64,000 nt of DNA from Pseudomonas fluorescens HK44. Lineage in GTDB: Bacteria; Pseudomonadota; Gammaproteobacteria; Pseudomonadales; Pseudomonadaceae. Position numbers and translations under genes: made by a program. Positions 26,000 through 35,008 of the stretch are shown here, one piece after another (positions within the stretch are counted from its first letter, which is position 1; each line of letters begins with the position of its first letter). The stretch is from assembly GCF_000217955.3 (NCBI RefSeq), contig NZ_AFOY02000015.1, forward strand, positions 1,240,001 to 1,304,000, written 5' to 3'. Below the pieces are notes generated by a model, which was given only the letters and a program-made list of their open reading frames with translations, searched no databases and had not been told where the DNA came from.

Positions 26000-26550
26000 A
26001 AAGGATTTGTTAATAGTCTGCCCTGCCCATTCCACGAAGGTCTGACGGAGAAACGTCGGACATTGCCAGAGCCAATGCACCCAGCTTTTCTTACCACACC
26101 GCTCCGTCACCGGCGCTATGCCGGAATACTTTTGCAGTTCGTCCGCATCATGGAAACGCTCACGTTGCTCTCCGAAAGCTGCGAGTAAGCGTGGTGCTAG
26201 ATGCGGGCCTGCGCCCAGCAAGCTCCGAAACAAAGAGTAATCCGGTAGCGCAGAAGCGACCCGCTCGACTTCCTTATCAAAGCGGTCGATTACCATAAGG
26301 ACGGTGCGCAGCTGCTCGACCAATGCGAGGACGTGCAAGCGGCAAGGCTCGATAATGCCGGCATCTTCAGTGAGCGCAGATGCCGCACGGATCGACGCCA
26401 AACGCGCCTCGATCAATGTGGCGCGACGCCCGTTATGAGCATAAAAGAATGCCTCAAGCGTGGTTTTACGCGCCCGTTTGGCTGACTGCGTATTTCGGCC
26501 CACCGTAACCGCCCGTTTCGGTACATCGGGACCGACCATTTCGCTAACGC

Positions 26551-26925
26551 GTCGCCACCCTCAGTCCCATTTCGGGGAATCGAAGGATGGCGGCGCAGCG
26601 AGTGACCATGCGTAATATCAAAGAATGCCTGCGCCTCAAGTTCGAGGCCGACCTGTCCCACGAGAAGATCGCCCGCGCCTTGCAACTCTCCAAGGGCGTC
26701 GTCAGCAAGTACATCAAGGCCGTGCGCGACACCGGTATCGAGTGGGCCACGCTGGTGCCCGCCGCCAAGATCGTCCACACCCTCGGCGACCGCGGTTGCC
26801 CGACGTGATCACCCTGCACCGCGAACTCCGTCGCAAGGGCGTGACGCTACAACTGCTGTGGGAGGAATACACCGCCGCTCATCCCGACCAGCCGACCTAC
26901 CGCTACACCCAGTTCGTCGACTGGT
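26551..26925 (+). pseudogene. istA: IS21-family istA N-terminal fragment
   Basis: From 26587 the frame reads MAAQRVTMRNIKECLRLKF and LSHEKIARALQLSKGVVSKYIKAV, the helix-turn-helix start of an IS21 transposase of a different branch from the one at 11924. A frameshift near 26795 moves to DVITLHRELRRKGVTLQLLWEEYTAAHP and TYRYTQF, after which homology stops near 26925. The left boundary abuts the IS110 remnant. Confidence 0.8.
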
Positions 26926-27232
26926 TCCTAAATAATCTATCGGCTCGCGCGCAAGCATTGCTACTATGGCCACGATTTCACCACTTGAACAGTTTTCCGC
27001 CCACTCGATCTTTGCACAGGCCGTACCGCCCTCCTCTTCCCCGACGACGCCCTGTGCTGGTCCAGCTCCCTGCTAGTACGTTTCACCCGTTCAAACGCCC
27101 CCTCATGTACATCTCATGGATAGGGCGAGCAGCCGTCTGAGAAAGCGGTGACTAGCCAGTACCGATTGATTGTGGCGCAGGCTGCGTCTGCGCCGCAACA
27201 TCGAGCCATTCGCATTCACTGGGGATGGCTCG
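26926..27232. other. Junction between IS graveyard and ICE transfer genes
   Basis: No recognisable gene. A 36-codon frame at 26966-27076 (MATISPLEQFSAHSIFAQAV...) has no clear ribosome binding site or family. Base composition changes here to the GC-rich style of the conjugation genes. The genes that normally precede the RAQPRD gene in related ICEs are missing. Confidence 0.4.
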
Positions 27233-27601
27233 ATGGATCAGATCAACAGCCACGCATCCACATGGCGATATCCGATCGTCATGATGATGGCCGTGCTGAG
27301 CTCGGTGCTTCAGCCTGCTGCCGCCTCCGACAACGCTGTCGAGCGTGAGCAACTCACCGCGCTCGCGCGCCAAGTCAACCTCGTCGATCGCCTGGCCGAG
27401 CGAGCGGCCGAAATCTCTCCGCAGGACCGCGCCCGCTACCATTTCGACTACGTCCGGCTGCGCGAGGACCTGAGGCGCGTTCGCGCTGGCATCCAGGACT
27501 ATCTCGTGCCACAGCGCGCCCAACCGCGCGATCCCGTTTCCTTCACCAGCGACTACGTCCGCAGCGACCGCGCCGACTCCGGCGAGGAACTGTCGCCATG
27601 A
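27233..27601 (+). CDS. RAQPRD-family ICE protein (TIGR01690)
   Basis: A 122-residue exported protein. Residues about 14-31 are a signal peptide (VLSSVLQPAAA/SDN). The family-defining RAQPRD hexapeptide is present at residues 95-100, after a helical region (EREQLTALARQVNLVDRLAERAA). The ATG at 27233 is used because GGGGATGG precedes it. RAQPRD proteins occur only in transfer clusters of PFL/ICEclc-type elements and are thought to serve the mating apparatus; their exact role is unknown. The stop overlaps the next start by four bases. Confidence 0.9.
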   Translation: MDQINSHASTWRYPIVMMMAVLSSVLQPAAASDNAVEREQLTALARQVNLVDRLAERAAEISPQDRARYHFDYVRLREDLRRVRAGIQDYLVPQRAQPRDPVSFTSDYVRSDRADSGEELSP

Positions 27602-27837
27602 CACCGTCTGCCGATCAGATCGCCGCCTTCCAGGCGGGCGGAGGTTTCTCACCCTCGGCGGTTTCCACCGTGGTGCTCGGACTCGTATTCGCCGCGCTGC
27701 TCCTGTGGGGCGTCTGGGCCATGCGGACCGCCTTCGTCGGCTGGTCCGAGCAGCGCATCACTCAACGTCAGTTCCTCGCAGTCATCGTGCGATTCGTCGC
27801 GATGTACCTGGTGCTGACCTTTTTCCTCCTGTCCTGA
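27598..27837 (+). CDS. TIGR03758-family ICE membrane protein (DUF3262)
   Basis: A 79-residue protein with two predicted membrane segments (about residues 23-45 and 62-78) joined by a basic loop (WSEQRITQRQFLA). Size, topology and its place directly after the RAQPRD gene match TIGR03758, a pilin-like or channel subunit candidate of the type IV secretion apparatus of ICEs. Confidence 0.87.
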   Translation: MTPSADQIAAFQAGGGFSPSAVSTVVLGLVFAALLLWGVWAMRTAFVGWSEQRITQRQFLAVIVRFVAMYLVLTFFLLS

Positions 27838-27860
27838 CTGTCACGAAAGGCAGCATCGCT

Positions 27861-28229
27861 ATGAACATGTCATCCAGCTCCCATCGTATTTCGTCCCGCA
27901 TCGTTGCGCCGTTCATTGCGCCCGTGATTGCCAGTACGCCGCTGTCGGCGTTTCCGGCCGGCCTGCCGACCATGGAAGACCCATCACGTGGCGCCGGCAG
28001 TGGCATCCTGCAGACGCTACAGAACTATGGCTACGACATCGTGATGTTGATCGCGCTGCTCGTCGTCGCTTCAATGTTCGTCGGTGTCTGCTACCACGCC
28101 TACACGCGCTATTCGGAGATCCACACCGGCCGCGCGACCTGGGGCCAGTTTGGTCTGTCCGTCGCGGTGGGCGCAATCCTGCTGGTTGTTGGCATCTGGT
28201 TGCTGACCAAAGCCACCGGCGTGCTGTAA
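27861..28229 (+). CDS. TIGR03745-family ICE membrane protein (DUF2976)
   Basis: A 122-residue protein starting at 27861 after GAAAGG. A cleavable or anchoring N-terminal segment (PVIASTPLSAFPAGLPTMEDPS) is followed by two membrane segments (about residues 55-77 and 95-115). GILQTLQNYGYDIVMLIALLVV and TWGQFGLSVAVGAILLVVGIWLLTKA match TIGR03745. The small two-helix form resembles TrbC/VirB2-type pilin subunits, but that role is inferred. Confidence 0.88.
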   Translation: MNMSSSSHRISSRIVAPFIAPVIASTPLSAFPAGLPTMEDPSRGAGSGILQTLQNYGYDIVMLIALLVVASMFVGVCYHAYTRYSEIHTGRATWGQFGLSVAVGAILLVVGIWLLTKATGVL

Positions 28230-28238
28230 GGAGCAACG

Positions 28239-28661
28239 ATGGCTGCCCCCTCGGAGATCCTTCAAGACGCACTGGTGACTTTCCTGCCCCATCGTCTGAA
28301 CCGTCAGCCGGTGGTTGTGCGCGGGCTGACCGCCGACGAGTTGTGGATCTGTGCCGCACTATCGGCCGCGCTCGGGCTGGCGCTCGGTCTGCCACTGGCG
28401 TGGATTACCCGCAGTATCGCCATGATCCCCACCTTGATCGTCGCGAGCATCGCCCTCGGCGTCTTCGTGGGCGGCGGATTCTTGCGCCGGCAGAAGCGCG
28501 GCCGGCCTGACACCTGGCTATACCGGCAGCTTCAATGGCGGCTGGCTCTGCGCCATCCGGCACTTGCCCCGCACTTCGGGGGCCGCGGCCTGATTACTCG
28601 ATCGGGCTACTGGGCCACGCGGCGCAATAAACAGCACCACGTCGATCGAGGTCGTGCATGA
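28239..28661 (+). CDS. TIGR03750-family conjugal transfer protein (DUF3487)
   Basis: A 140-residue protein with two adjacent membrane segments (about residues 35-80) and a basic C-terminal tail (RRQKRGRPDTWLYRQLQWRLALRHP). The N-terminal FLPHRLNRQPVVVRGLTADELW is typical of the family, a VirB3/TraL-like component. AAGGAG precedes the ATG and its stop overlaps the next start. Confidence 0.9.
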   Translation: MAAPSEILQDALVTFLPHRLNRQPVVVRGLTADELWICAALSAALGLALGLPLAWITRSIAMIPTLIVASIALGVFVGGGFLRRQKRGRPDTWLYRQLQWRLALRHPALAPHFGGRGLITRSGYWATRRNKQHHVDRGRA

Positions 28662-29347
28662 GCCGTTTCAAGAACGAGGTCGCCCATCTGCAGGCCCATG
28701 TGAAGACGCTCCGCCTCGGCGTCGGCGCACTGCTCGTAGCAGCGCTGTTGCTCGGCATCGGTTGGTGGAGCGCACCTAAGAACCTCACGATCCATGTGCC
28801 GCCTGATCTTCGTTCAGGCAGCACGCGCAAATGGTGGGAAGTGCCGCCGGAGAGCGTGTATGCCTTTTCGTTCTACATCTGGCAACAGGTTCAGCGCTGG
28901 CCCACGAACGGCGAAGACGACTATCCACGCAACCTGCGTGCGCTGTCGGCTTACCTGACCCCGAGCTGCAAGGCTTTTCTGCAACAGGACTTTGAATACC
29001 GGCGCAGCAACGGTGAGCTGCGTCAGCGCGTGCGTGGCGTGTACGAGATTCCTGGGCGTGGGTACGGCGACGATCCCACGGCCCGGGTCAAGGTGGTTTC
29101 CGACCACGACTGGATCGTCACGCTCGACCTCAGCGCCGACGAGTACTACGGCTCCGAACAGGTCAAGCGGGCCCTGGTGCGTTATCCGCTGAAGGTCGTG
29201 CGCATGGACGTCAATCCCGAACTTAACCCATTCGGCCTCGCGTTGGACTGCTATGCCAGCGCGCCCCAGCGTATTGAGGCGCCACCGCCCTCTCCAACCG
29301 GATCGGGAGCCAATACCCCGAGGCAACTGCAGGAAGGTACCCCATGA
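28658..29347 (+). CDS. TIGR03746/PFL_4703-family ICE protein (DUF2895)
   Basis: A 229-residue protein with one N-terminal membrane anchor (residues about 19-38, LRLGVGALLVAALLLGIGWW) and a periplasmic domain containing DLRSGSTRKWWEVPPESVYAFSFYIWQQVQRWPTNG. It corresponds to the VirB8/TraE-like scaffold position. The C-terminus is Pro-rich. Overlaps of four bases on both sides place it firmly in the transfer operon. Confidence 0.9.
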   Translation: MSRFKNEVAHLQAHVKTLRLGVGALLVAALLLGIGWWSAPKNLTIHVPPDLRSGSTRKWWEVPPESVYAFSFYIWQQVQRWPTNGEDDYPRNLRALSAYLTPSCKAFLQQDFEYRRSNGELRQRVRGVYEIPGRGYGDDPTARVKVVSDHDWIVTLDLSADEYYGSEQVKRALVRYPLKVVRMDVNPELNPFGLALDCYASAPQRIEAPPPSPTGSGANTPRQLQEGTP

Positions 29348-30249
29348 AGCGACTTGCTATGTTGGCCTTCGCCAGCGTCATGCTGAGCTTTGGCCTGGTC
29401 CCCGCCAGTCACGCGGTGGAGATCCTGCGCTGGGAACGCCTGCCCCTGGCTGTTCCCTTGGTCGTCGGCCAGGAACGTGTGATCTTCGTCGACCGCAATG
29501 TACGGGTCGGCGTTCCAGCCAGCGTGCGTGACCACCTGCGCGTGCAAAGTGCCGGGGGTGCCATTTATCTGCGGGCGAACGACCCGATTACGCCTACACG
29601 GTTACAACTGCAGGACGTGGAGTCCGGTGCGCTGCTCCTGCTCGATATCATCGCTGAGCCGCCGAAGGACGGCCTACCGCCGCTGGAGCCCATCCGTATC
29701 GTGGAGGCGGAGGTCCCCGCCAAGCGCTACGGCGGCAACGCCTCAAACAGCGTTAGCGACGAACCCGGAGATACGGAAAACAAGCCGGCGACCCGGCGCG
29801 AAACGCCGATTCCAGTGGTACTGACGCGCTATGCGGCACAGAACCTGTATGCCCCCCTACGGACGGTTGAACCGGTGCCGGGCATCGCACGGGCAAACCT
29901 TCGCCGCGAACCGACCCTTGACACCTTGCTGCCAACATTGCCGGTGCGTGCCCGGGTACTGGCGGCCTGGCGTTTGGAGGACCAGTGGGTCACGGCCGTT
30001 CGGCTCACCAATACCTCGGCTCGCTGGCTCGATCTGGATCCCCGCGCTCTGCAGGGCAACTTCATGGCCGCAACCTTCCAGCATGCCGACCTGGGACCGT
30101 CGGGCCAGGCAACCGACACCACCGTGCTCTACCTAGTCACGCGCGGCCATGGGTTAAGTGAGTCGCTGCTGCCTGCAGTGAATCCCATCGACGCCGCCGT
30201 GAACCTGCCGGCGGCCGGGTCGACCGCAGGAGCGCGCGATGAAAAGTAA
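29344..30249 (+). CDS. TIGR03749-family ICE protein (TraK-like, DUF3438)
   Basis: A 301-residue exported protein with signal peptide (GLVPASHAVEI). WERLPLAVPLVVGQERVIFVDRNVRVGVPASV and LRVQSAGGAIYLRANDPITPTRLQLQDVESGALLLLDI are typical of the family, which occupies the VirB9/TraK position (outer-membrane-side secretin-like component). The C-terminal RLTNTSARWLDLDPRALQGNFMAATFQH is also conserved. It overlaps the next gene by 11 bases. Confidence 0.9.
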   Translation: MKRLAMLAFASVMLSFGLVPASHAVEILRWERLPLAVPLVVGQERVIFVDRNVRVGVPASVRDHLRVQSAGGAIYLRANDPITPTRLQLQDVESGALLLLDIIAEPPKDGLPPLEPIRIVEAEVPAKRYGGNASNSVSDEPGDTENKPATRRETPIPVVLTRYAAQNLYAPLRTVEPVPGIARANLRREPTLDTLLPTLPVRARVLAAWRLEDQWVTAVRLTNTSARWLDLDPRALQGNFMAATFQHADLGPSGQATDTTVLYLVTRGHGLSESLLPAVNPIDAAVNLPAAGSTAGARDEK

Positions 30250-31681
30250 TGGCCTGCTCAAATGGTTGATGATCCCGATGGCGCTGCTGCTGGTGTTCGT
30301 CGGCATCAGGCTCTTCTCCGGGGATCACGGCGGCCATCCGGCGCCAGAGGGCGCGGCCAGCCAGCTCACGCCCGAGGAGATGAAAGCCTTGGGTATCGAG
30401 GGTGACACGCCCCGCGATACCGTCGCCACCCTGGTCGCGCAAGTCAAGCAGTTGCGCAACGAACTCCAGACGACACAGGGCGACAACAAGAACCAGAGGG
30501 CCGATAACGAGCGCCTGCGCGCGCGCGAAAGCGCAATCGATCAGCGCATCCAGGGTGCGCTGGATGGGGAACGCACCCGCTTGCAGCAGGAACGCGACCA
30601 GGTAAGCAGCGACAGGCAGCAGACGCAAGGTCTGTTGCAGGATCTGCAGCGGCGTCTGGACGGCCTCGCAGGCAAGGGCAGCCACGCTGATTTGCCTGTC
30701 GGTCTGGGGCTGGAGGACGGCGACGGCAAGAACTTCGGCGGATCCAGCGGCACACAATGGATCGAGCCCGACGATGCTAAGACCGACGCAAAGAACGTCG
30801 GCGCGAGTCAGGGGCCTGGCTTCCCAACCAGCTTCGGACCTGCGCAGAAGACCCTCTCGACGGCTGTGAATTCAGTGGCCGACGCCGGTAGCCGCGCTGT
30901 GGGTAACTCGACGAAGCCGGCCTACACCCTGCCCTCCAACTCCACGCTCATGGGTTCGATCGCGATGACCGCACTGATCGGCCGCGTGCCCATTGACGGT
31001 ACGGTCAACGACCCCTATCCGTTCAAGGTCTTGATCGGTCCAGACAATCTCACGGCGAACGGCATCGATATCCCCGACGTGGCCGGTGCGGTGGTCAGCG
31101 GTACCGCCTCAGGCGACTGGACGCTCTCGTGCGTCCGGGGACAAATCCGCTCGGTCACGTTCGTGTTCCAGGACGGCACCATTCGCACGGTACCGGAGGA
31201 CAGCGGTAACGCCAACGGCGAAACCCACAACACTACCCAGAACAACAACGGCTCGACGATTCAGGGCGGTCTGGGCTGGATCAGCGATCCCTACGGAATC
31301 CCCTGCGTGACCGGTGAACGGCGCAGCAACGCCCAGCAGTACCTCGGCTCGCAGGCCCTCATCACGGCGGCGGGTGCAGGCGTGGCCTCGCTGATCAAGT
31401 CCGACAGCGGCAACGTCTCCTACCTCAGCAACGGCAATGGCTCACTCGGTACGGTCGGTATTTCCGGCAATGACGCCATGGGCCGCATCCTCGCCGGTGG
31501 TGTGCAAGAGATGTCGCAGTGGGTCAACAAGCTCTACGGCCAGGCATTCGCCGCCATTTACGTGCAGCCCGGCGCAAAAGTCGCCGTGCATCTGGAGCAT
31601 CCCCTGAATATCGACTACGACGCCAAGGGGCGCCAGGTCAATCACCGCCTCGGAGAGACTCATGCGCCGGATCTGGATTGA
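30239..31681 (+). CDS. TIGR03752-family ICE protein (TraB/VirB10-like)
   Basis: A 480-residue protein with one N-terminal membrane segment (residues about 7-24), a long coiled coil (about 70-145: LVAQVKQLRNELQTTQGDNKNQRADNERLRA and onward) and a C-terminal beta domain with LPSNSTLMGSIAMTALIGRVPIDG and GGLGWISDPYGIPCVTGER. This is the VirB10/TraB architecture that links inner and outer membrane complexes. It overlaps the lipoprotein gene by 20 bases. Confidence 0.9.
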   Translation: MKSNGLLKWLMIPMALLLVFVGIRLFSGDHGGHPAPEGAASQLTPEEMKALGIEGDTPRDTVATLVAQVKQLRNELQTTQGDNKNQRADNERLRARESAIDQRIQGALDGERTRLQQERDQVSSDRQQTQGLLQDLQRRLDGLAGKGSHADLPVGLGLEDGDGKNFGGSSGTQWIEPDDAKTDAKNVGASQGPGFPTSFGPAQKTLSTAVNSVADAGSRAVGNSTKPAYTLPSNSTLMGSIAMTALIGRVPIDGTVNDPYPFKVLIGPDNLTANGIDIPDVAGAVVSGTASGDWTLSCVRGQIRSVTFVFQDGTIRTVPEDSGNANGETHNTTQNNNGSTIQGGLGWISDPYGIPCVTGERRSNAQQYLGSQALITAAGAGVASLIKSDSGNVSYLSNGNGSLGTVGISGNDAMGRILAGGVQEMSQWVNKLYGQAFAAIYVQPGAKVAVHLEHPLNIDYDAKGRQVNHRLGETHAPDLD

Positions 31682-32096
31682 AACCATCTTCATGCTGCTC
31701 GCAGCCGTCTTGCTGGGCGGCTGCGCGACCAGCAAGGAAAAGATGCTGTCGCATGGTGATAACACCATGCTCGACATCTGGAACCAGGAAACCGGCGGCG
31801 GCGCGGGTGGTGGCCAGGCCGCCCGGCAATTGCTCGATGCCCGTCAGGCACTGCGCCGGCCCTTGGCCGATGCCGATGTGCAGGCAACACCCACCATCAA
31901 CGCGGCCTACACCCGCACCGCGAGCAACGAAATCTATCGACAGTTTCATCGCCTACCGAACCCAGACCTCGTGATGTACGTGTTTGCGCATCTGGCGGGC
32001 ACCGACCCGGTACCCGTGCCGGGCTACAGCACCGTGTTCCCGTTGTACCAGCGTGTGCAGTACGCCATGCCGGGCGAACGGCTGGAGGACTACTGA
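31662..32096 (+). CDS. TIGR03751-family conjugal transfer lipoprotein
   Basis: A 144-residue lipoprotein with lipobox LLGGC (Cys at about residue 21) after a short signal peptide. The mature part has a Gly-rich linker (GGGAGGGQAARQL) and ends with YVFAHLAGTDPVPVPGYSTVFPLYQRVQYAMPGE, the conserved family segment. It fills the VirB7/TraV position of the core complex. Its start lies within the previous gene and it ends one base before the ATPase start. Confidence 0.9.
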   Translation: MRRIWIETIFMLLAAVLLGGCATSKEKMLSHGDNTMLDIWNQETGGGAGGGQAARQLLDARQALRRPLADADVQATPTINAAYTRTASNEIYRQFHRLPNPDLVMYVFAHLAGTDPVPVPGYSTVFPLYQRVQYAMPGERLEDY

Positions 32097-32097
32097 T

Positions 32098-34995
32098 ATG
32101 GGTTGGTCGCTGCCGTGGTCGCACAAGGCCCCCGCTCCCTCGACATTCACCGCGCACGCCCGTATCGCGCCTGACGATGCCTGGGAACGGCACGTCTCGA
32201 CGCTGGCGGCCCATGGCATTGCCGAACCCGGTGGCGCGCTCGGCCATGGCAAGCGCAAGTCGGCCACCCAGGCCGATGCCGAGGCCCTCTATGACGTGGC
32301 GCCATCGTTTGCGGATCTGCTGCCCTGGGTCGAGTACCTGACGGACACCCACTGCATGCTGCTGGAGGACGGCCAGTCCGTGGCAGGCTTCTTCGAGCTC
32401 ATGCCGATTGGGACGGAAGGCCGTGAGATGACGTGGCTGTGGCAAGCACGCGATGCACTGGAAAACGCGCTGCAAGATTCGTTCGATGAACTCGATGACA
32501 ACCCCTGGGTAGTCCAGCTCTATGCCCAGGACGAGCCCAACTGGGACAGCTACCTGCAATCGCTGGTCACCTATCTTCAACCACGAGCCCAAGGCAGCGC
32601 CTTCAGCGATTTCTACCTGCGGTTCTTCGCTCATCACCTGCGCGCCATCGCCAAGCCAGGCGGGCTATTCGAGGACACGACGGTCACACGTCTGCCATGG
32701 CGCGGCCAGGTCAGGCGCGTGCGCATGGTGGTCTACCGTCGCACGCCCACGGCCGCCTCTTCGCGCCGTGGACAGTCACCCGATCAGGCGCTGACCACCA
32801 TCTGCGACCGGCTCATCGGTGGCCTGTCCAATGCCGGCGTGAAATCACGGCGTCTGGGCGCTGCGGACATCCATGACTGGCTATTACGCTGGTTCAATCC
32901 GGCTCCGACCCTGCTGGGGGAGGCCGCCGAGGACCGGGAGCGCTTCTATGCGCTGACCCGTTATCCGGAGGAAATGACGGAGGGTGACATCGAACTGGCC
33001 AGCGGCACGGATTTCAGTCAGCGCCTGTTCTTCGGGCAGCCCCGCTCCGACGTCACAACCGGTACGTGGTTCTTCGATGGCATGCCTCATCGGGTGATCG
33101 TGACCGATCGCCTGCGCACGCCGCCCATGACCGGGCACCTGACGGGCGAAACCCGCAAGGGCGGCGATGCCGTCAACGCACTGTTCGATCAGATGCCGGA
33201 AGACACGGTGATGTGCCTGACGCTGGTCGCCACGCCGCAGGACGTGCTGGAAGCGCACCTCAACCACCTCAGCAAGAAGTCCGTGGGTGAAACGCTGGCG
33301 TCCGAGCAGACTCGCCAGGATGTGCAACAGGCGCGTAGCCTTATCGGCAGTGCCCACAAGCTCTATCGCGGAGCACTGGCGTTCTATCTGCGCGGCCGCG
33401 ATCAGGCCCAACTCGACGCCCGTGGGCTGCAACTGGTCAACGTGATGCTCAATGCAGGACTGCAGCCAGTTCGCGAGGAGGATGAGGTCGCGCCCCTCAA
33501 CAGCTACCTGCGGTGGTTGCCATGCGTATTCGACCCGGCCACCGACAAGCGCCAGTGGTACACGCAACTCATGTTTGCGCAGCACGCGGCCAATCTCGCA
33601 CCGCTATGGGGGCGCAGCCAGGGCACCGGGCATCCCGGCATCACATTCTTCAATCGAGGCGGAGGCACGATCACCTTCGACCCTCTGAACCGGCTCGACC
33701 GGCAAATGAATGCGCACCTGTTCCTCTTCGGCCCCACGGGATCGGGCAAGAGTGCAACCCTCAACAACATCCTCAATCAGGTGACCGCGATCTACCGGCC
33801 GCGGCTGTTCATTGTCGAAGCCGGCAACTCATTTGGTCTTTTCGGCGACTTTGCCGCGCGCCTGGGACTCACGGTGCATCGGGTGAAACTCGCACCGGGC
33901 GCGGGCGTCAGCCTCGCGCCATTCGCCGACGCCTGGCGCCTGGTGAATACGCCGAGCCAGGTACAAACGCTTGACGCGGATGCGCTTGACGACGATCAAA
34001 GCGATGTGGAGTCGACAGCCGAAGGTGACGAGCAGCGCGACGTCCTTGGCGAACTGGAAATCACCGCGCGGCTGATGATTACCGGCGGCGAAGACAAGGA
34101 AGAGGCCCGCATGACGCGCGCCGACCGCAGCCTGATCCGGCAGTGCATTCTCGATGCGGCGCAACGCTGTGTGGCAGCCAAGCGCACGGTGTTGACCCGC
34201 GACGTGTGCGATGCGCTGCGCGAGCGCGGCCGCGATGCCACGCTGCCTGAGACCCGGCGCACGCGGCTGCTGGAGATGGCTGATGCGATGGACATGTTCT
34301 GCCAGGGCGTCGATGGCGAGATGTTCGACAGGCCAGGCACACCGTGGCCCGAAGCGGACATCACCATCGTGGATCTCGCGACATTCGCGCGCGAAGGCTA
34401 CAACGCCCAGCTCTCAATTGCCTACATCTCGCTCATCAACACGGTTAACAATATCGCCGAGCGCGACCAGTTCCTCGGGCGGCCCATCATCAACGTCACC
34501 GACGAAGGCCATATCATCACCAAGAACCCGCTGCTCGCGCCCTATGTGGTGAAGGTGACCAAGATGTGGCGGAAATTAGGCGCATGGTTTTGGCTGGCTA
34601 CGCAGAACCTGGACGACCTGCCGAAGGCCGCTGAACCCATGCTCTCAATGATCGAATGGTGGATCTGCCTGTCCATGCCACCCGACGAAGTGGAGAAGAT
34701 CGCGCGGTTTCGCGAACTGAACCCTTCGCAGAAAGCGTTGATGCTGTCGGCACGCAAGGAAGCCGGCAAGTTCAGCGAGGGCGTGATTCTCTCGAAATCG
34801 ATGGAGGTGCTGTTCCGGGCTGTGCCGCCGAGCCTCTATCTCGCCATGGCAATGACGGAGCCGGAAGAAAAAGCGCAGCGTTTCCAGCTGATGCAGCAGC
34901 ACGGTATCAGTGAACTCGACGCCGCTTTACTGATGGCCGAAACAATTGACCGCGCGCGGGGCATCGAACCGCTGTCGTTGGACGCGCTGGCTTAG
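32098..34995 (+). CDS. Conjugative transfer ATPase (TraC/VirB4-like, TIGR03744)
   Basis: A 965-residue ATPase. The ATG at 32098 is two bases after the preceding stop codon; the frame is open further upstream but inside that gene. Walker A is LFGPTGSGKSATLNN at about residue 545, and the Walker B region INVTDEGHIITKNPLLAPYVV lies near 800, followed by WFWLATQNLDDLPKAAEPMLSM. The N-terminal half has the VirB4-type domain (FADLLPWVEYLTDTHCMLLEDGQSVAGFFEL). It powers pilus assembly and DNA transfer at the inner membrane. Intact and full length for the family. Confidence 0.95.
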   Translation: MGWSLPWSHKAPAPSTFTAHARIAPDDAWERHVSTLAAHGIAEPGGALGHGKRKSATQADAEALYDVAPSFADLLPWVEYLTDTHCMLLEDGQSVAGFFELMPIGTEGREMTWLWQARDALENALQDSFDELDDNPWVVQLYAQDEPNWDSYLQSLVTYLQPRAQGSAFSDFYLRFFAHHLRAIAKPGGLFEDTTVTRLPWRGQVRRVRMVVYRRTPTAASSRRGQSPDQALTTICDRLIGGLSNAGVKSRRLGAADIHDWLLRWFNPAPTLLGEAAEDRERFYALTRYPEEMTEGDIELASGTDFSQRLFFGQPRSDVTTGTWFFDGMPHRVIVTDRLRTPPMTGHLTGETRKGGDAVNALFDQMPEDTVMCLTLVATPQDVLEAHLNHLSKKSVGETLASEQTRQDVQQARSLIGSAHKLYRGALAFYLRGRDQAQLDARGLQLVNVMLNAGLQPVREEDEVAPLNSYLRWLPCVFDPATDKRQWYTQLMFAQHAANLAPLWGRSQGTGHPGITFFNRGGGTITFDPLNRLDRQMNAHLFLFGPTGSGKSATLNNILNQVTAIYRPRLFIVEAGNSFGLFGDFAARLGLTVHRVKLAPGAGVSLAPFADAWRLVNTPSQVQTLDADALDDDQSDVESTAEGDEQRDVLGELEITARLMITGGEDKEEARMTRADRSLIRQCILDAAQRCVAAKRTVLTRDVCDALRERGRDATLPETRRTRLLEMADAMDMFCQGVDGEMFDRPGTPWPEADITIVDLATFAREGYNAQLSIAYISLINTVNNIAERDQFLGRPIINVTDEGHIITKNPLLAPYVVKVTKMWRKLGAWFWLATQNLDDLPKAAEPMLSMIEWWICLSMPPDEVEKIARFRELNPSQKALMLSARKEAGKFSEGVILSKSMEVLFRAVPPSLYLAMAMTEPEEKAQRFQLMQQHGISELDAALLMAETIDRARGIEPLSLDALA

Positions 34996-35008
34996 CTGGA
35001 GGAATACA

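Larger units (their letters stand above)
24776..26550 (-). pseudogene. IS110-family transposase, N-truncated and split by IS1595
   Basis: The upstream segment (about 26550 down to 26008) shows the C-terminal half of an IS110 transposase: LLGAGPHLAPRLLAAFGEQRERF, ELQKYSGIAPVTERCGKKSWVHW and FLRQTFVEWAGQTINKSF. The downstream segment resumes WAGAYYRQQRAKGSTYQAAV and ends KRGSPLLKSLDLG at 24776. Removal of the IS1595 element and one AAAGGATT copy restores the frame (INKSF-WAGAYY). The N-terminal DEDD catalytic half is lost where an IS21 end abuts near 26551. Confidence 0.87.

Noticed and set aside
26966..27076. 36-codon frame before the RAQPRD gene
   Set aside because: No ribosome binding site or family match; could be a chance frame in GC-rich DNA.
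32884..33585. 233-codon minus-strand frame inside the transfer ATPase gene
   Set aside because: Shadow of the intact VirB4/TraC-like gene; no family resemblance and no start signal.
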